Shown: positions 1 to 8,858, counted from the first letter of the stretch. The stretch is DNA of 64,000 nucleotides from CBDIDH01 sp965277595 (GCA_965277595.1 CBDIDH010000002.1:4712001-4776000); one strand, 5' to 3'. The notes: generated by a model not told the origin, from the sequence alone. Program-made: numbers and translations.

Positions 1-1
1 G

Positions 2-172
2 AACATCTTTGATGTCGGGTCGACCTTCTACCTGATGACTGGGGGCACGATCAGCCTTCAGTTCAGCAACGCCGGGAAGTCGGTGACCGGAACGATCAGC
101 CTGAAGGGAAGCCCGTTCGGCTCCAGCGTGGCGACAACCTACGTGGCGACCTTCTCGGGAACCCTGACCTGA
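2..172 (+). CDS. C-terminal fragment of an unidentified protein
   Basis: An open frame enters from the left edge and stops at TGA 170-172, giving 56 residues. It is rich in Gly, Ser, Thr and beta-branched residues (for example TGGTISLQFSNAGKSVTG) with alternating hydrophobic positions, as in a beta-strand domain of an exported or surface protein. The start and most of the protein lie outside the window, so no function is assigned. The next 450 bp downstream carry a miniature element and then a response regulator, so no operon context helps. Confidence 0.55.
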   Translation, partial: NIFDVGSTFYLMTGGTISLQFSNAGKSVTGTISLKGSPFGSSVATTYVATFSGTLT

Positions 173-335
173 CCTGACCGGTCGACTCACGTTTTTTGCC
201 AAAATACGCGGCCGTCGGCCGTCGACCCGAGGGGTCGGGAGTCGATGGCCAGCGTCGTTTGTTGAGACCGCGAGATAACGCTCACGGTTTTTGATCCAAC
301 GGCGGACCGAGACGATGGGCTCTTGGTTTCGGACG

Positions 336-486
336 CAGGGCTGTTTCCTCCTCCATTGACGACCGATGACCGAGAACCGATGATCGAACAAGGTCGGCAA
401 GGCTCTTGCCCATTTTTCCTGTTTTCGATTTTTCCTCGGTCATTGGTCCTTGGTCCTTGGTTATTCCCGAGAAGGAAACAGCCCTG
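336..486. mobile_element. MITE-like element, copy 1, with 14-bp TIRs and 10-bp TSD
   Basis: A 151-bp non-coding element. The left end CAGGGCTGTTTCCT (336-349) is repeated perfectly inverted at 473-486. It is flanked by the 10-bp direct repeat GTTTCGGACG (326-335 and 487-496), the signature of a transposition event. The interior holds a palindrome of heptamer-like units (GACCGATGACCGAG against CTCGGTCATTGGTCC) and a short stretch AAGGCTCTTGCC followed by CCTGTTTTCGATTTTTCC. The same structure recurs at 26576-26721 with a different 10-bp duplication. It has no coding capacity, so it must be moved by a transposase encoded elsewhere. Long duplications of this size are known for IS4-type elements, but no matching transposase is in the window. 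Confidence 0.85.
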
Positions 487-622
487 GTTTCGGACGGCAT
501 GGCGTGGCACGTCCGGGCCTCGGGCGGGTATGCTGGATCGAAACGGAGCTTCGATCGTACAAGATCGCGCGAGGCGGGTCCGGCGTCTCCGGGTTCGTCG
601 GCCGAAAAATAAAAGGGGGGGC

Positions 623-1021
623 GTGAACGTGGGCTCGATCATCGTCCTTGCCGACGACGAGGCCGAACTTCGGGATGTCTATGCCACGATCCTCCGCCGC
701 GATGGCCATGACGTTCTGGAAGCCGCCGACGGCCGGGAGGCGATTGACCTGGTCTTGAAGCACTGCCCCGACCTGCTCGTGCTGGATATCTGGATGCCGG
801 TCGTCAATGGTTTCGAGGTGATTGAAAAACTTCGAGGCAATCCCTGTACGAACACGCTGAAGGTCGTCTTGCTCTCGAATCTCGGCGATGCCGATACCCG
901 GCTTGAGGCCTTCTCCGCGGGCGCGGTTGATTACTGGGTCAAGGGTCTCTCGCTCAACGATCTGAGCGACCGCGTGCGTCGATTGCTTGACGAATCGTCC
1001 TCGATGATTGAACTTGACTGA
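623..1021 (+). CDS. single-domain response regulator (REC)
   Basis: 132 residues, a stand-alone CheY-like receiver. The acidic pair is in VLADDEAEL (residues 8-16), the phosphoacceptor is Asp55 in LLVLDIWMP, and the conserved Lys is Lys107 in YWVKG. There is no output domain, so it presumably acts by protein contact after phosphorylation by an unlinked kinase. GTG 623 was chosen because it follows a G-rich Shine-Dalgarno-like run (AAAAGGGGGGGC) and begins just before the first receiver strand. The open frame continues upstream only through the non-coding spacer that holds the miniature element. folC begins 39 bp downstream on the same strand. Confidence 0.85.
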   Translation: MNVGSIIVLADDEAELRDVYATILRRDGHDVLEAADGREAIDLVLKHCPDLLVLDIWMPVVNGFEVIEKLRGNPCTNTLKVVLLSNLGDADTRLEAFSAGAVDYWVKGLSLNDLSDRVRRLLDESSSMIELD

Positions 1022-1060
1022 CCCGCTCGACCGCTCACCCGCCAGGACCGCCGCGCGCTC

Positions 1061-2425
1061 ATGCCCGACGATTACGAGCAACGCCTGGAATTTCTCTACG
1101 GGCGTTTGAATTACGAGCGAGTCGGCATGCCTCGGATTCCGTCCGAGCTTCGGCTTGGCCGGATGCGGCACCTACTTCGCAGGCTGGGCGACCCGCAGGC
1201 GGGCCTTCGCGTCGTCCACGTCGCCGGCACGAAGGGCAAAGGGTCAACCTCCGCGATGATCGCCTCGGCGCTCTCGGCCGCCGGACACAAGACGGGTCTT
1301 TTTTGCTCGCCGCACCTGCAACGCCTGGAAGAACGGTTCAGCATCGACGGCCAACCCGCGACGGCCAACGACATGATTGCCCTGGTTGACGCCGTCCGGC
1401 CCACGGTCGAGGCGCTTGACGCCGAGAACGTCGCCCAGCACCATCGCGGCCCGACCTTCTTCGAGATTACCACGGCGATGGGCCTGCTCCACTTCGCCCG
1501 TGAAGGCGTCGGCGCCCTCGTGCTTGAGGTGGGCATGGGGGGGCGGCTCGATTCGACGAACGTCGTTCGCCCCTTGGTCTCGGTGATCACGAACATCTCG
1601 TTCGATCACACCCGACAACTCGGCTCGACGCTGGCCGCGATCGCCGGTGAGAAGGCCGGGATTCTCAAGCGCGGCCGACCCGCCGTCTCGGGCGATCAGG
1701 GACGGGACGCGACCGAGGTGATTCACGCCGCGGCGGCTCGTCATCATTGCCGGTTGCGGCAAATTGGCCGCGATTTCTCGTTTGAATACGAACCCCCCGC
1801 CCCGCCAGTCACCCGGCCGACACCTGGTCGCGTGTCGGTCAGGACCTGGCAGACCGACTGGGGGACGCTTGACCTGCCGCTTCTGGGGGCTCACCAGGCG
1901 CGGAACGCGACCGTGGCCCTGGCGACGCTCGACGTCCTGGCCGGCGAAGGCGTGACCATCGGCCGCGAGGCCGTCAGGCGAGGCTTCGCCGCCCTGACCT
2001 GGCCGGCCCGGGTGGAGGTCATGGGCGAACGCCCCTGGATCGTCGTCGATGGCGCCCACAACGTCGCCTCGGCCGAGGCGCTCGCCGAAACCCTGACGAC
2101 CTGCTTTCCGCCGACCTCGCGGACGCTCGTCTTCGGGACGACCCGCGACAAGGACCTGAAAGGACAGCTCCGGGCCCTCTTGCCGGGAACCGACGCGGTC
2201 GTCGCCACGCGTTATGTCGAAAACCCAAGGTCGGTCTCGCCCGAGGAAGTGGCCGAGGCCGTGCGTTCTCTCGGCGGCCCGAAGGTTGTCACCGCGGTCA
2301 ATCCCGCCGAGGCGCTGGCCTCCGCTCGCCTTCTGACGCCCTGCGACGGCCTGATCTGTGTCACGGGTTCCCTCTTCCTGGCCGCGGAAACGCGGGCGGT
2401 TCTGATCGCGGAGGCGAGGTTGTAA
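1061..2425 (+). CDS. folC: bifunctional folylpolyglutamate synthase/dihydrofolate synthase
   Basis: 454 residues, usual length for FolC. This Mur-ligase-fold enzyme adds glutamate to (dihydro)folate or dihydropteroate in the cytoplasm, using ATP. The ATP-binding loop GTKGKGS is at residues 56-62. The second signature, GMGGRLDSTN, is near residue 160, followed by the ITNISFDHT region. The C-terminal Mur-ligase domain shows VVDGAHNVASAEAL and FGTTRDKD. It starts at ATG 1061. A small membrane-protein gene begins 4 bp after its stop, so the two are probably cotranscribed. Confidence 0.93.
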   Translation: MPDDYEQRLEFLYGRLNYERVGMPRIPSELRLGRMRHLLRRLGDPQAGLRVVHVAGTKGKGSTSAMIASALSAAGHKTGLFCSPHLQRLEERFSIDGQPATANDMIALVDAVRPTVEALDAENVAQHHRGPTFFEITTAMGLLHFAREGVGALVLEVGMGGRLDSTNVVRPLVSVITNISFDHTRQLGSTLAAIAGEKAGILKRGRPAVSGDQGRDATEVIHAAAARHHCRLRQIGRDFSFEYEPPAPPVTRPTPGRVSVRTWQTDWGTLDLPLLGAHQARNATVALATLDVLAGEGVTIGREAVRRGFAALTWPARVEVMGERPWIVVDGAHNVASAEALAETLTTCFPPTSRTLVFGTTRDKDLKGQLRALLPGTDAVVATRYVENPRSVSPEEVAEAVRSLGGPKVVTAVNPAEALASARLLTPCDGLICVTGSLFLAAETRAVLIAEARL

Positions 2426-2429
2426 CGCA

Positions 2430-2759
2430 ATGGCTCGCGAGGGGGGGACGCCACGCTCGGTCGGCTCGATCATGCTTCTGGTCCTGCTCGCCGGGGTCGT
2501 CCTTGGTTTTTTCCGGTTCTTGTGGGACACGAGAGGGTCGGACTGGGTCGAACGGATCTTGACGATGCACGCGATCGGCCTTGGCCTGCTGGTCCCGATC
2601 GGCACCTTGTTGATGTTGTCCTGGTTCGCGACCGGCAAGGGCGATCAAAACGAACGCGCGCACCTGATTCTGGCGATCGGCTGTGTGGCCTGGGTCTTTG
2701 TCTTCGGGTCGTTGGTCTTCTGGTTCATCACGATTGTCGTGATCGCCTTGATTCCGTGA
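2430..2759 (+). CDS. small membrane protein of unknown function
   Basis: 109 residues with three predicted membrane segments (about residues 12-30, 46-66 and 80-107), a hydrophilic turn GKGDQNERAH between segments 2 and 3, and an Arg-containing N-terminus. I do not recognise a family. It starts 4 bp after folC, so it is likely translated from the same message. The spacer after it (2760-2916) contains a short direct CATCGGC repeat related to the hairpin family found elsewhere in the window. Confidence 0.7.
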   Translation: MAREGGTPRSVGSIMLLVLLAGVVLGFFRFLWDTRGSDWVERILTMHAIGLGLLVPIGTLLMLSWFATGKGDQNERAHLILAIGCVAWVFVFGSLVFWFITIVVIALIP

Positions 2760-2916
2760 CGTCCCTTCCTGTTTGACTCGGTTTTTTGGTTTTCGGCAGT
2801 CATCGGCCATCGGCCATTTTTCTACAAAAAATCGACAGACAGCGCGATCGGAGCCCCCTTGCCCGAGAGGCCGCGAGCGTTGATCATCGGGCTTTGACCA
2901 TCACGGAGAATCGCGC

Positions 2917-3354
2917 ATGACGGGTTGGAGCTGGGTGCGCCTTGGCGCTCTTCTCGGATTTCTGGCGGTCGCCCTGGGTGCCTTCGGGGCGCACGGCCTG
3001 AAGGCGAAGCTGGAATCGCTCGGCACGGCCGCGAACTATCAGACGGCCGTGCAGTATCATATGTTTCATGCCCTGGCAATTCTGGCGGTCGGATTGCTTG
3101 CGGGCGGATCACCAGGAAATCGAGGGCTCGCCGTGGCCGGCTGGTCGTTTTTCGTGGGCGTTCTGGTCTTCTCGGGAAGCCTGTACATTCTCGCGGTGAC
3201 CGGGATCAAGTGGCTGGGGGCGATCACGCCGATTGGCGGCCTGGCCATGCTCGTCGGCTGGGTCGCCCTGGCGATCGCGGCCGAGCCCGCCGCGAAGGTG
3301 GATAACCCACGTCAACCGATTCCCAATGTCTCTGTCTCTGAAGAGAGTCGTTGA
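2917..3354 (+). CDS. DUF423 family membrane protein
   Basis: 145 residues. This family of small inner-membrane proteins (YgdD type) has no established biochemical role. Four hydrophobic segments are visible, with the family hallmarks GAFGAHGLK near residue 30, YQTAVQYHMFHALA around 50 and a FSGSLYILAVTG segment near 90. A short polar C-terminal tail follows. An ACT-domain gene follows after 3 bp, so the group 2917-5320 behaves as an operon. Confidence 0.85.
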   Translation: MTGWSWVRLGALLGFLAVALGAFGAHGLKAKLESLGTAANYQTAVQYHMFHALAILAVGLLAGGSPGNRGLAVAGWSFFVGVLVFSGSLYILAVTGIKWLGAITPIGGLAMLVGWVALAIAAEPAAKVDNPRQPIPNVSVSEESR

Positions 3355-3357
3355 CCG

Positions 3358-3957
3358 ATGCATCAGTATATAATCACCGTGACGGCCGCCGACCGGGTCG
3401 GGATCGTGTATTCGGTGGCGGGGACGGTTCGCGACGAGGGGGGGAATATCCTCGAATTGAGTCAGACGGTGATGCGTGGATATTTCACGATCATCCTCGA
3501 CGTCGCCTTTCCCGATCCACGCGAGGTCAAGGCGCTCGCCGCGACGATCACCGAGCGCGGCAAGCGGTTTGACCTGACGGTTGCCGTCTTGCCGGTGAAA
3601 TCCAGCACGCCCGAGCCGCAGGTGCCCAACGGCGAGCGGTTCATTCTCACGGTTCTGGGGGGCGACGCCCCCGGGAACATTCACGGAATCTCCGGAGCCC
3701 TCGCGGCGCACGGCGTGAACATCGTCGACCTGCACGCGCGGGTTGATGGATCAAGGTTCGCGCTGGTGATGGAAGCGTTTTTGCCTCCCGACCTTTCACC
3801 GGCGACGGTTCGGGCCGAACTCGAACGGTTTGGCCGCGACCACGGTCTGGATGCCTTCGTGCAGCACGAGAATATTTTTCAGGCGACGTCGGAGCCTGGC
3901 CCCGTGCGGGTCGGTCCCGACCTGAGACGCCGAGGAGACGCCCTTGTACCGCACTGA
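3358..3957 (+). CDS. double ACT-domain protein (UPF0237/GcvR-like)
   Basis: 199 residues with two ACT domains. The first starts HQYIITVTAADRVGIVYSVA (residues 2-21) and the second RFILTVLGGDAPGNIHGIS (about residues 98-116). ACT domains bind amino acids and similar ligands as allosteric sensors. In many bacteria an ACT protein of this type lies directly upstream of an UPF0210 (PFL) gene, and the same arrangement is seen here: its last 14 bases overlap the UPF0210 gene. A role in sensing the substrate of the neighbour is an inference. It differs from the usual one-domain UPF0237 by having a tandem pair. Confidence 0.82.
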   Translation: MHQYIITVTAADRVGIVYSVAGTVRDEGGNILELSQTVMRGYFTIILDVAFPDPREVKALAATITERGKRFDLTVAVLPVKSSTPEPQVPNGERFILTVLGGDAPGNIHGISGALAAHGVNIVDLHARVDGSRFALVMEAFLPPDLSPATVRAELERFGRDHGLDAFVQHENIFQATSEPGPVRVGPDLRRRGDALVPH

Positions 3958-5320
3958 GGACGTCATCGCCACGCTCGGGATGATCCACCAGCACAAGCTC
4001 GACGTCCGCACGGTGACGATGGGGGTCGACCTTCACCCCTGCGCCTCGCCCGACCTGGCCGTCCTTTGCTCCCGCGTCCGCGAGCGCCTCTTGCACTACG
4101 CGGGGCGGCTCCGCGAGGTCTGCCACGAGGTCTCGGCGCGTTACGGCATTCCCATCGTCAACCGGCGGATCGCCGTCAGCCCGATCGCCTCGGTCGCCGC
4201 GGCGCACTCGGCCGAAGGGTTCCTGGCGCTCGCGAAAACGCTCGACGCGGTCGCCGAGGAGGTGGGCGTTGACCTCGTCGGCGGCTTCTCCGCGCTCGTG
4301 CAAAAGGGCTGGACCGAGGGGGATCGCCGCCTGATCGCCACCTTGCCCGAGGTTCTCTCGACCACCCAGCGCGTCTGTTCGAGCGTGAACGTGGGAACGA
4401 CCGCCGCCGGGATCAACATGGATGCCATTCTCGCCCTCGGGCACGTCCTCAAGGAGACGGCCGAGCGGACCCGCGATCACGACGGCTTCGGCTGCGCCAA
4501 GCTCGTGATCTTCGCCAACGCGCCGACCGATAACCCGTTCATGGCCGGGGCCTTTCACGGCGCCGGCGAACCTGATTGCGTGATCAATATCGGCGTCTCC
4601 GGCCCCGGCGTCGTCAAGGCGGCCATCGAGGGAATGCTCGCCTCGGCGACGACCCGGCCGACGCTGGGCGAGATCGCCGAGGAGATCAAGAGCCAGGCGT
4701 TCCGGGTGACCCGAGTCGGCGAGCTGATCGGCCGCGAGGTCGCCGCCCGGCTCAACGTCGCCTTCGGGATCGTTGACCTCTCGCTGGCGCCGACGCCGCA
4801 GGTCGGCGATAGCGTCGGCGAGATCCTCCAGGTGATGGGCGTCGCCAAGATCGGCGCTCCCGGCTCAACGGCCGCGCTCGCCTTGCTCAATGACGCGGTG
4901 AAAAAGGGCGGAAGTTACGCCTCGTCGTCGGTCGGCGGCCTTTCGGGGGCCTTTGTCGCGGTCAGCGAAGACTCCGCGCTTGCCGACGCCGTCGAAAAGG
5001 GCTATCTGACGCTCGCCAAGCTGGAAGCGATGACGGCCGTCTGTTCTGTCGGGCTCGACATGATCGCCGTCCCTGGCGACACCGATGCCGAGACCCTCGC
5101 CGCCCTGATTGCCGACGAGGTGGCCATCGGCGTCATCAACCACAAGACGACGGCGGTCCGCCTGATCCCCGTCCCCGGCAAGGCTGCCGGCGAACGTGCC
5201 GTCTTTGGCGGTCTCTTCGGCGAGATGGCGATTCTTCCCATCCACGCCGCCGGCGGCTCGACCGAGTTCGTCCGCCACGGCGGCCGGATTCCGGCGCCGC
5301 TATCGAGCCTGAAGAATTAG
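3944..5320 (+). CDS. UPF0210/DUF711 (PFL family) protein
   Basis: 458 residues, full length for the family, which has a glycyl-radical-enzyme-like barrel fold but no settled reaction. Recognisable stretches are the N-terminus MYRTEDVIATLGMIHQHKLD, GFSALVQKGWTEGD near residue 110 and KLVIFANAPTDNPFMAGAFH near 187. The Gly-rich C-terminus contains GGLSGAFVAVSED. The start is TTG 3944, supported by the GAGGAGA Shine-Dalgarno at 3932-3938. It lies inside the end of the ACT gene (14-bp overlap), which implies coupled translation. The ACT/UPF0210 pairing is conserved across distant phyla. Confidence 0.88.
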   Translation: MYRTEDVIATLGMIHQHKLDVRTVTMGVDLHPCASPDLAVLCSRVRERLLHYAGRLREVCHEVSARYGIPIVNRRIAVSPIASVAAAHSAEGFLALAKTLDAVAEEVGVDLVGGFSALVQKGWTEGDRRLIATLPEVLSTTQRVCSSVNVGTTAAGINMDAILALGHVLKETAERTRDHDGFGCAKLVIFANAPTDNPFMAGAFHGAGEPDCVINIGVSGPGVVKAAIEGMLASATTRPTLGEIAEEIKSQAFRVTRVGELIGREVAARLNVAFGIVDLSLAPTPQVGDSVGEILQVMGVAKIGAPGSTAALALLNDAVKKGGSYASSSVGGLSGAFVAVSEDSALADAVEKGYLTLAKLEAMTAVCSVGLDMIAVPGDTDAETLAALIADEVAIGVINHKTTAVRLIPVPGKAAGERAVFGGLFGEMAILPIHAAGGSTEFVRHGGRIPAPLSSLKN

Positions 5321-5362
5321 GCTGAATTCGCCGGGAAACTCCGAAGATCGCCCGGTCTGATT

Positions 5363-5440
5363 TCAGGCGATGACGGGCCGTTGATAGCGATCCAGCGCCA
5401 CGGCGACGAGGATGATGAGGCCGATGATGATGTCTTGACT
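5363..5440 (-). pseudogene. C-terminal remnant of an RbsC-type sugar ABC permease
   Basis: Reading the minus strand into the stop at 5363-5365 gives about 27 residues. They include DIIIGLIILVAVALDRYQ, the shape of the last transmembrane helix and basic tail of ribose/monosaccharide ABC permeases. No further permease sequence is seen upstream on that strand, and no periplasmic-binding or ATPase gene is near. I read it as the stub of a lost transporter gene left next to an IS element. The match is short, so the family call is tentative. Confidence 0.45.
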
Positions 5441-5564
5441 GGCAATGGAATTTCCTGGGGGGTAAAATTGGGTCCGTCCGGGTCTGTGGGAGCCCTGGGA
5501 GAGCAATCTTCCAAGGTGACCCGGCCCAATTTATCCGATGGTCAGGAAATGAATTAAATGAATT

Positions 5565-6554
5565 GACACTGCTCTGTAGAAAACCCCGTCAATCCCGGCG
5601 TTCCAGCATGAGGTTGTGGGTCAAGACCGCCAACCACAGGTCGCGACACCGGGCCCAGTAGGCTGCGGCCGCGGACGGCACTCCCCAGCCGACGCTTCAT
5701 CGTGCTGAAGGTCGTCTCGACCTGCCAGCGCTGGCGATACGGCCGACGGGGGAAGCGCCGCGTCATCAGGCGACGGTAGCGGCCCGTCGGCAAGCTCGCC
5801 GAAGGCCGCCCACGCGTGGGAGGGATCGCCGTGCGTAGCCCCAGGTCGTCGCGGGCCAGCTCATGGCTCGCCTCGCTGTCATGCCCGGCGTCGGCCACGA
5901 GCCAGCCCAGGCTCGCCCGACGCGACGCCGCCTTGACCAGCGCCGGCCAGCACGCCACGTCGGCCCGCGGTCCCAGGCCGGCATGCGCCGCCAGGAGTCA
6001 GGTGGTCGCGGCAGCTGATGAGGATGTCAAGCTTTGGGTAGCGGCTGTACCGACCGGTCCGCATCGCATCGCGGCCGGCGCGACGCGGGAAGTAGGGGCT
6101 GACCTGCCGCGATTCCAACCCGGTGGCGTCGGCCGCGGCGATGCCGACCCGGCGACGTCTGGCCAGGAACCGCCGGATGGTGGCCTCAAGCAACGGTGTG
6201 GTCGCCTCGGCGGCCAGGAGGCGTTTGCTGGCCTTCTGAAGCGTGGTGTCATGGGGCACGCGACGGAGGCCGATGACGGCCCGCAAATCAGGGCAATCGG
6301 CCAGCAGGGCGGCGACGCCGCGATAGTCGGTTTTGAGGAACGCCTTGAGGACCAGGCAGGCGAAGACCTGATGCTGGGTGTACGACTTGGGGCTGAAGCG
6401 ATGGGCGTGAGGGGGTATGGCCTGGGCCGCGACGGCGTGGGCGGCGGTGAGGACGGCCTTAAGGGACTTGCTTGTGGTGCTCATACTCCGATTATACAAG
6501 GACGCCCGCCGCCCAACCAAGGGGCCGAACATGGCTTTTCTACAGAGCACTGTC
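5565..6554 (-). mobile_element. decayed IS5/IS4-like insertion sequence
   Basis: About 990 bp bounded by the inverted repeat GACACTGCTCTGTAGAAAA (5565-5583) and its near-perfect inverse ending at 6554. AATT lies immediately outside both ends (5561-5564 and 6555-6558), a possible 4-bp duplication. The inverted similarity extends outward (AAATGAATTGACA on both sides), so the exact boundary is uncertain. It carries one DDE transposase gene that is frameshifted twice. Confidence 0.75.
5589..6484 (-). pseudogene. frameshifted DDE transposase (IS5/IS4-like)
   Basis: The product reads from ATG 6484 through HRFSPKSYTQHQVFACLVLK and GIAAADATGLESRQVSPYF (first catalytic Asp region) to KLDILISCRD. It then shifts frame near position 6000 into a segment with LGWLVADAGHDSEASH (second Asp) and YRQRWQVETTFSTMKRRLG (the YREK-type Glu). 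It shifts again near 5680 to finish with YWARCRDLWLAVLTHNLM and a stop at 5589-5591. Each break is explained by one extra base. The element is therefore unlikely to make active transposase. Family-level placement rests on the YREK-like motif. Confidence 0.75.
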
Positions 6555-6711
6555 AATTCATTTTCTTGCTAGAGTTGACCTTGCCTATTTTGAACCTTCG
6601 GACTTGAAAGACACCAATTTTCACCCACACAAGGATCTGATGGCATCGGGAGTTAAGAGTTCGTTGAGTCACTGTCAGAGGAGATTCGAGCAATCCATTG
6701 CATGGATTTGT

Positions 6712-7914
6712 TTATAAAAAGAGATGAGTGACGCGGACGCCCAGTTCGGTGTCGATGAGAACGAGGTCGCCGCGGGCGATGAGGCGGCCGCCGGAGGTGA
6801 GTTCGACGGGCTCGCGAGAGTGGCGGCCAAGCTCGACGACGTCGCCGGGCTTGAGGTCGGCAAGGCGGCCGAGCGGAAGATTGACGCGGCCAAGCTCGAC
6901 GACGAGGGTCACGGGAACATCCGCCGCGGCGGGCTGGGACGGATCGGGGCTGCTGGCAGAGGATGGCGTGGGAACGGACATGGCGAGGGCTTCCCTGGGG
7001 ATCGCCTCAAGGCGAGGCGCGGAGGTTAGCGTTAATCGACCGCCGCCGGATTGGGGTAAAGGCTCGGCGTCGATCGTGAATCGACCCGACGAGCCGGAGA
7101 GGGTCAAGGTTAACGCGACAGGGCCGGTCGGGCTCTGGGGCGTGCCGCGAAGTCGAGAATCGATCAGCGGAAGGACGCCGCCGACGCGAAGGGTCTTGAG
7201 ACCGCGGGGCAGGGCGATCGTTCCGGCATCGGCGGTCCAGACGCTGGTCAAGGTTTCGGGGTGAGAGATTGGCCGGGAGGGATCGGCGAGAGAGCCGGGG
7301 TCGAGGTTCGTCCAGCGGGCGAGGAGCGATTCCGTCGCCCAGAGCCGGAGTGAGCCTTCCGCCGCGCCAATCGTCAGCGGCCAGCGAAGGGTGACGACCC
7401 GCCCGAGTCCGGAATGGTCGAACGGGTCGGGGCCGACGCGGTCAAGGATCGGGTCCCAGAGGCCAAAGGGACAGGGAACCAACCCGGCCAGTCGGCGGAG
7501 GGTCTCGGCGACGACGAAGGTGAGAATGCCCCACTCGACCGGCGAGGGGGGCAATCGGCCCTCGGCCGGCAGGCGATCGAAGCCAAGGAGGCGATCGACA
7601 ATCGCGTGCGCCAGCGGCGTTTCCAGGCCGAAGGCGAGCCGGGTTGAGAGTCTCGGCCAGGAGAGTTGAGCGACCATCCCCGATCGGCCGAGACCTGAAG
7701 GCCGCCAGAGAATCTCGGGCCGGTTGACCTGAATGATTGTGCCGATGGATTCGACCAGCCAGTCGAGCGCGGGGCTAATACCGGCGCCCGTTGCCAGGCG
7801 GCCGAGGCGCGCTTCCAGGCGGACCTGACGCGCGCTGAGGCGTGGCAAGGGGCCGAGCGGGCCGTCGGCGTCGTCGGGTTCGAGAGCTTCGGCAAGGATC
7901 GCGTCGCGGCTCAA
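6712..7914 (-). CDS. SpoA-domain protein, FliN/SctQ-like
   Basis: 400 residues. The last 70 or so form a SpoA (FliM/FliN C-terminal) domain, visible as VTLVVELGRVNLPLGRLADL and LIARGDLVLIDTELGVRVTH. The N-terminal 300 residues are a divergent domain with a second SpoA-like Gly-rich region (around LKTLRVGGVLPLIDS). This two-part layout and length resemble the sorting-platform/C-ring proteins of type III secretion (SctQ). The upstream gene overlaps it by 4 bp (ATGA). No other secretion genes are in the window, so a complete apparatus is not shown. A stand-alone motor-switch relative is the alternative. Confidence 0.65.
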   Translation of the reverse strand: MSRDAILAEALEPDDADGPLGPLPRLSARQVRLEARLGRLATGAGISPALDWLVESIGTIIQVNRPEILWRPSGLGRSGMVAQLSWPRLSTRLAFGLETPLAHAIVDRLLGFDRLPAEGRLPPSPVEWGILTFVVAETLRRLAGLVPCPFGLWDPILDRVGPDPFDHSGLGRVVTLRWPLTIGAAEGSLRLWATESLLARWTNLDPGSLADPSRPISHPETLTSVWTADAGTIALPRGLKTLRVGGVLPLIDSRLRGTPQSPTGPVALTLTLSGSSGRFTIDAEPLPQSGGGRLTLTSAPRLEAIPREALAMSVPTPSSASSPDPSQPAAADVPVTLVVELGRVNLPLGRLADLKPGDVVELGRHSREPVELTSGGRLIARGDLVLIDTELGVRVTHLFL

Positions 7915-8858
7915 AGGGGGTTTCCCCAGGGGTCGGTCAGTCGCCCTTCCTGGTGAAGGCGGGTCCAGGAGGCGCGGAGGACTTCGGTTTCCCAGCGGAC
8001 CATCATCGGCGCCTTGCGGCCGGCGGGTCCCATCAGGGTACGGAGTGCTCGGGCGGTCGGGTAGGGGAGGTGTTGCAAGGCCCAGCGTGCCCGATAGGGA
8101 TCGGCGGCGAGGAGCAGGCGGGCAAACGTGATCATTCCCGCGCGCGCCACGGAGTGGCGGTCGGTGGTCGGCAGGTTCTCGACGTCGCCCGACGCAATTT
8201 GCGCGAACCGGGGGTCAGAGTCGGCGATCTGGGTTCGAAAATGGGCGAAGCGGCCGAGGTCGTGGCGATCGAGAGCGGGGGTCGGCCGGTTCGTGAGCGC
8301 CCATTTGGCCAGGCCGGTCGTTTGCAAGAGGCGGGCGACCGTCGGCGCATCGAAGCGCGTCAGCGCGGCGATCACGGGGGGGTCGTCGCCGCGCTCCGCG
8401 AGGTCGCCGACGAGCTGGACGGACCAGAGCGCGGCCACGATCTGGAGCGCCTCGGGATGGCCGGGGCGGTCGGGACGAAGGTCGTCGGCCGAGAGATTCA
8501 AGCCTTCGCGGATCGTCTCGGCGAGGTCGACGGGAAGGCCCAAGATCACGGCGCGTTGGATCGAGGCGGGTTCCTCCTTGAGAGCGCGGACCCACCAGGA
8601 CGGATGGACCCGGGCGGGGTCGGGCCGAGCCTGCGCGGCGACTTCACGGCGAAGGTGATCGAGGGCCTCGGCGGGATCACCCGCCTTCTGGTTTTCCCAG
8701 GCCCAGCGCAGGGTGGACCGGCGCTCGGCCGGGACGCATGCCCAGAGGTCTGGCGCCGAGCTGCCTCCCCAGGCTCTCGCGGCGCGGAGGAAGGCCAGGT
8801 CAACGCCCGACAACGGCCTCGGCGCGGGGTCCCGGTCCATCAAAAGGGTGGGATGCAC
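7911..8858 (-). CDS. uncharacterised protein coupled to the SpoA gene
   Basis: 315 residues, no family recognised. It is mainly alpha-helical by composition, with many Trp and Arg and a conserved-looking stretch IAALTRFDAPTVARLLQTTG near the middle. GTG 8858 was chosen because AGGA lies 8 bp upstream and the frame further upstream is only heptamer repeat. Its stop overlaps the start of the SpoA gene (ATGA at 7911-7914), so the two proteins are probably made in balance. A role as a cytoplasmic partner of the SpoA protein (SctK- or FliG-like position) is an inference from coupling alone. Confidence 0.6.
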   Translation of the reverse strand: MHPTLLMDRDPAPRPLSGVDLAFLRAARAWGGSSAPDLWACVPAERRSTLRWAWENQKAGDPAEALDHLRREVAAQARPDPARVHPSWWVRALKEEPASIQRAVILGLPVDLAETIREGLNLSADDLRPDRPGHPEALQIVAALWSVQLVGDLAERGDDPPVIAALTRFDAPTVARLLQTTGLAKWALTNRPTPALDRHDLGRFAHFRTQIADSDPRFAQIASGDVENLPTTDRHSVARAGMITFARLLLAADPYRARWALQHLPYPTARALRTLMGPAGRKAPMMVRWETEVLRASWTRLHQEGRLTDPWGNPL

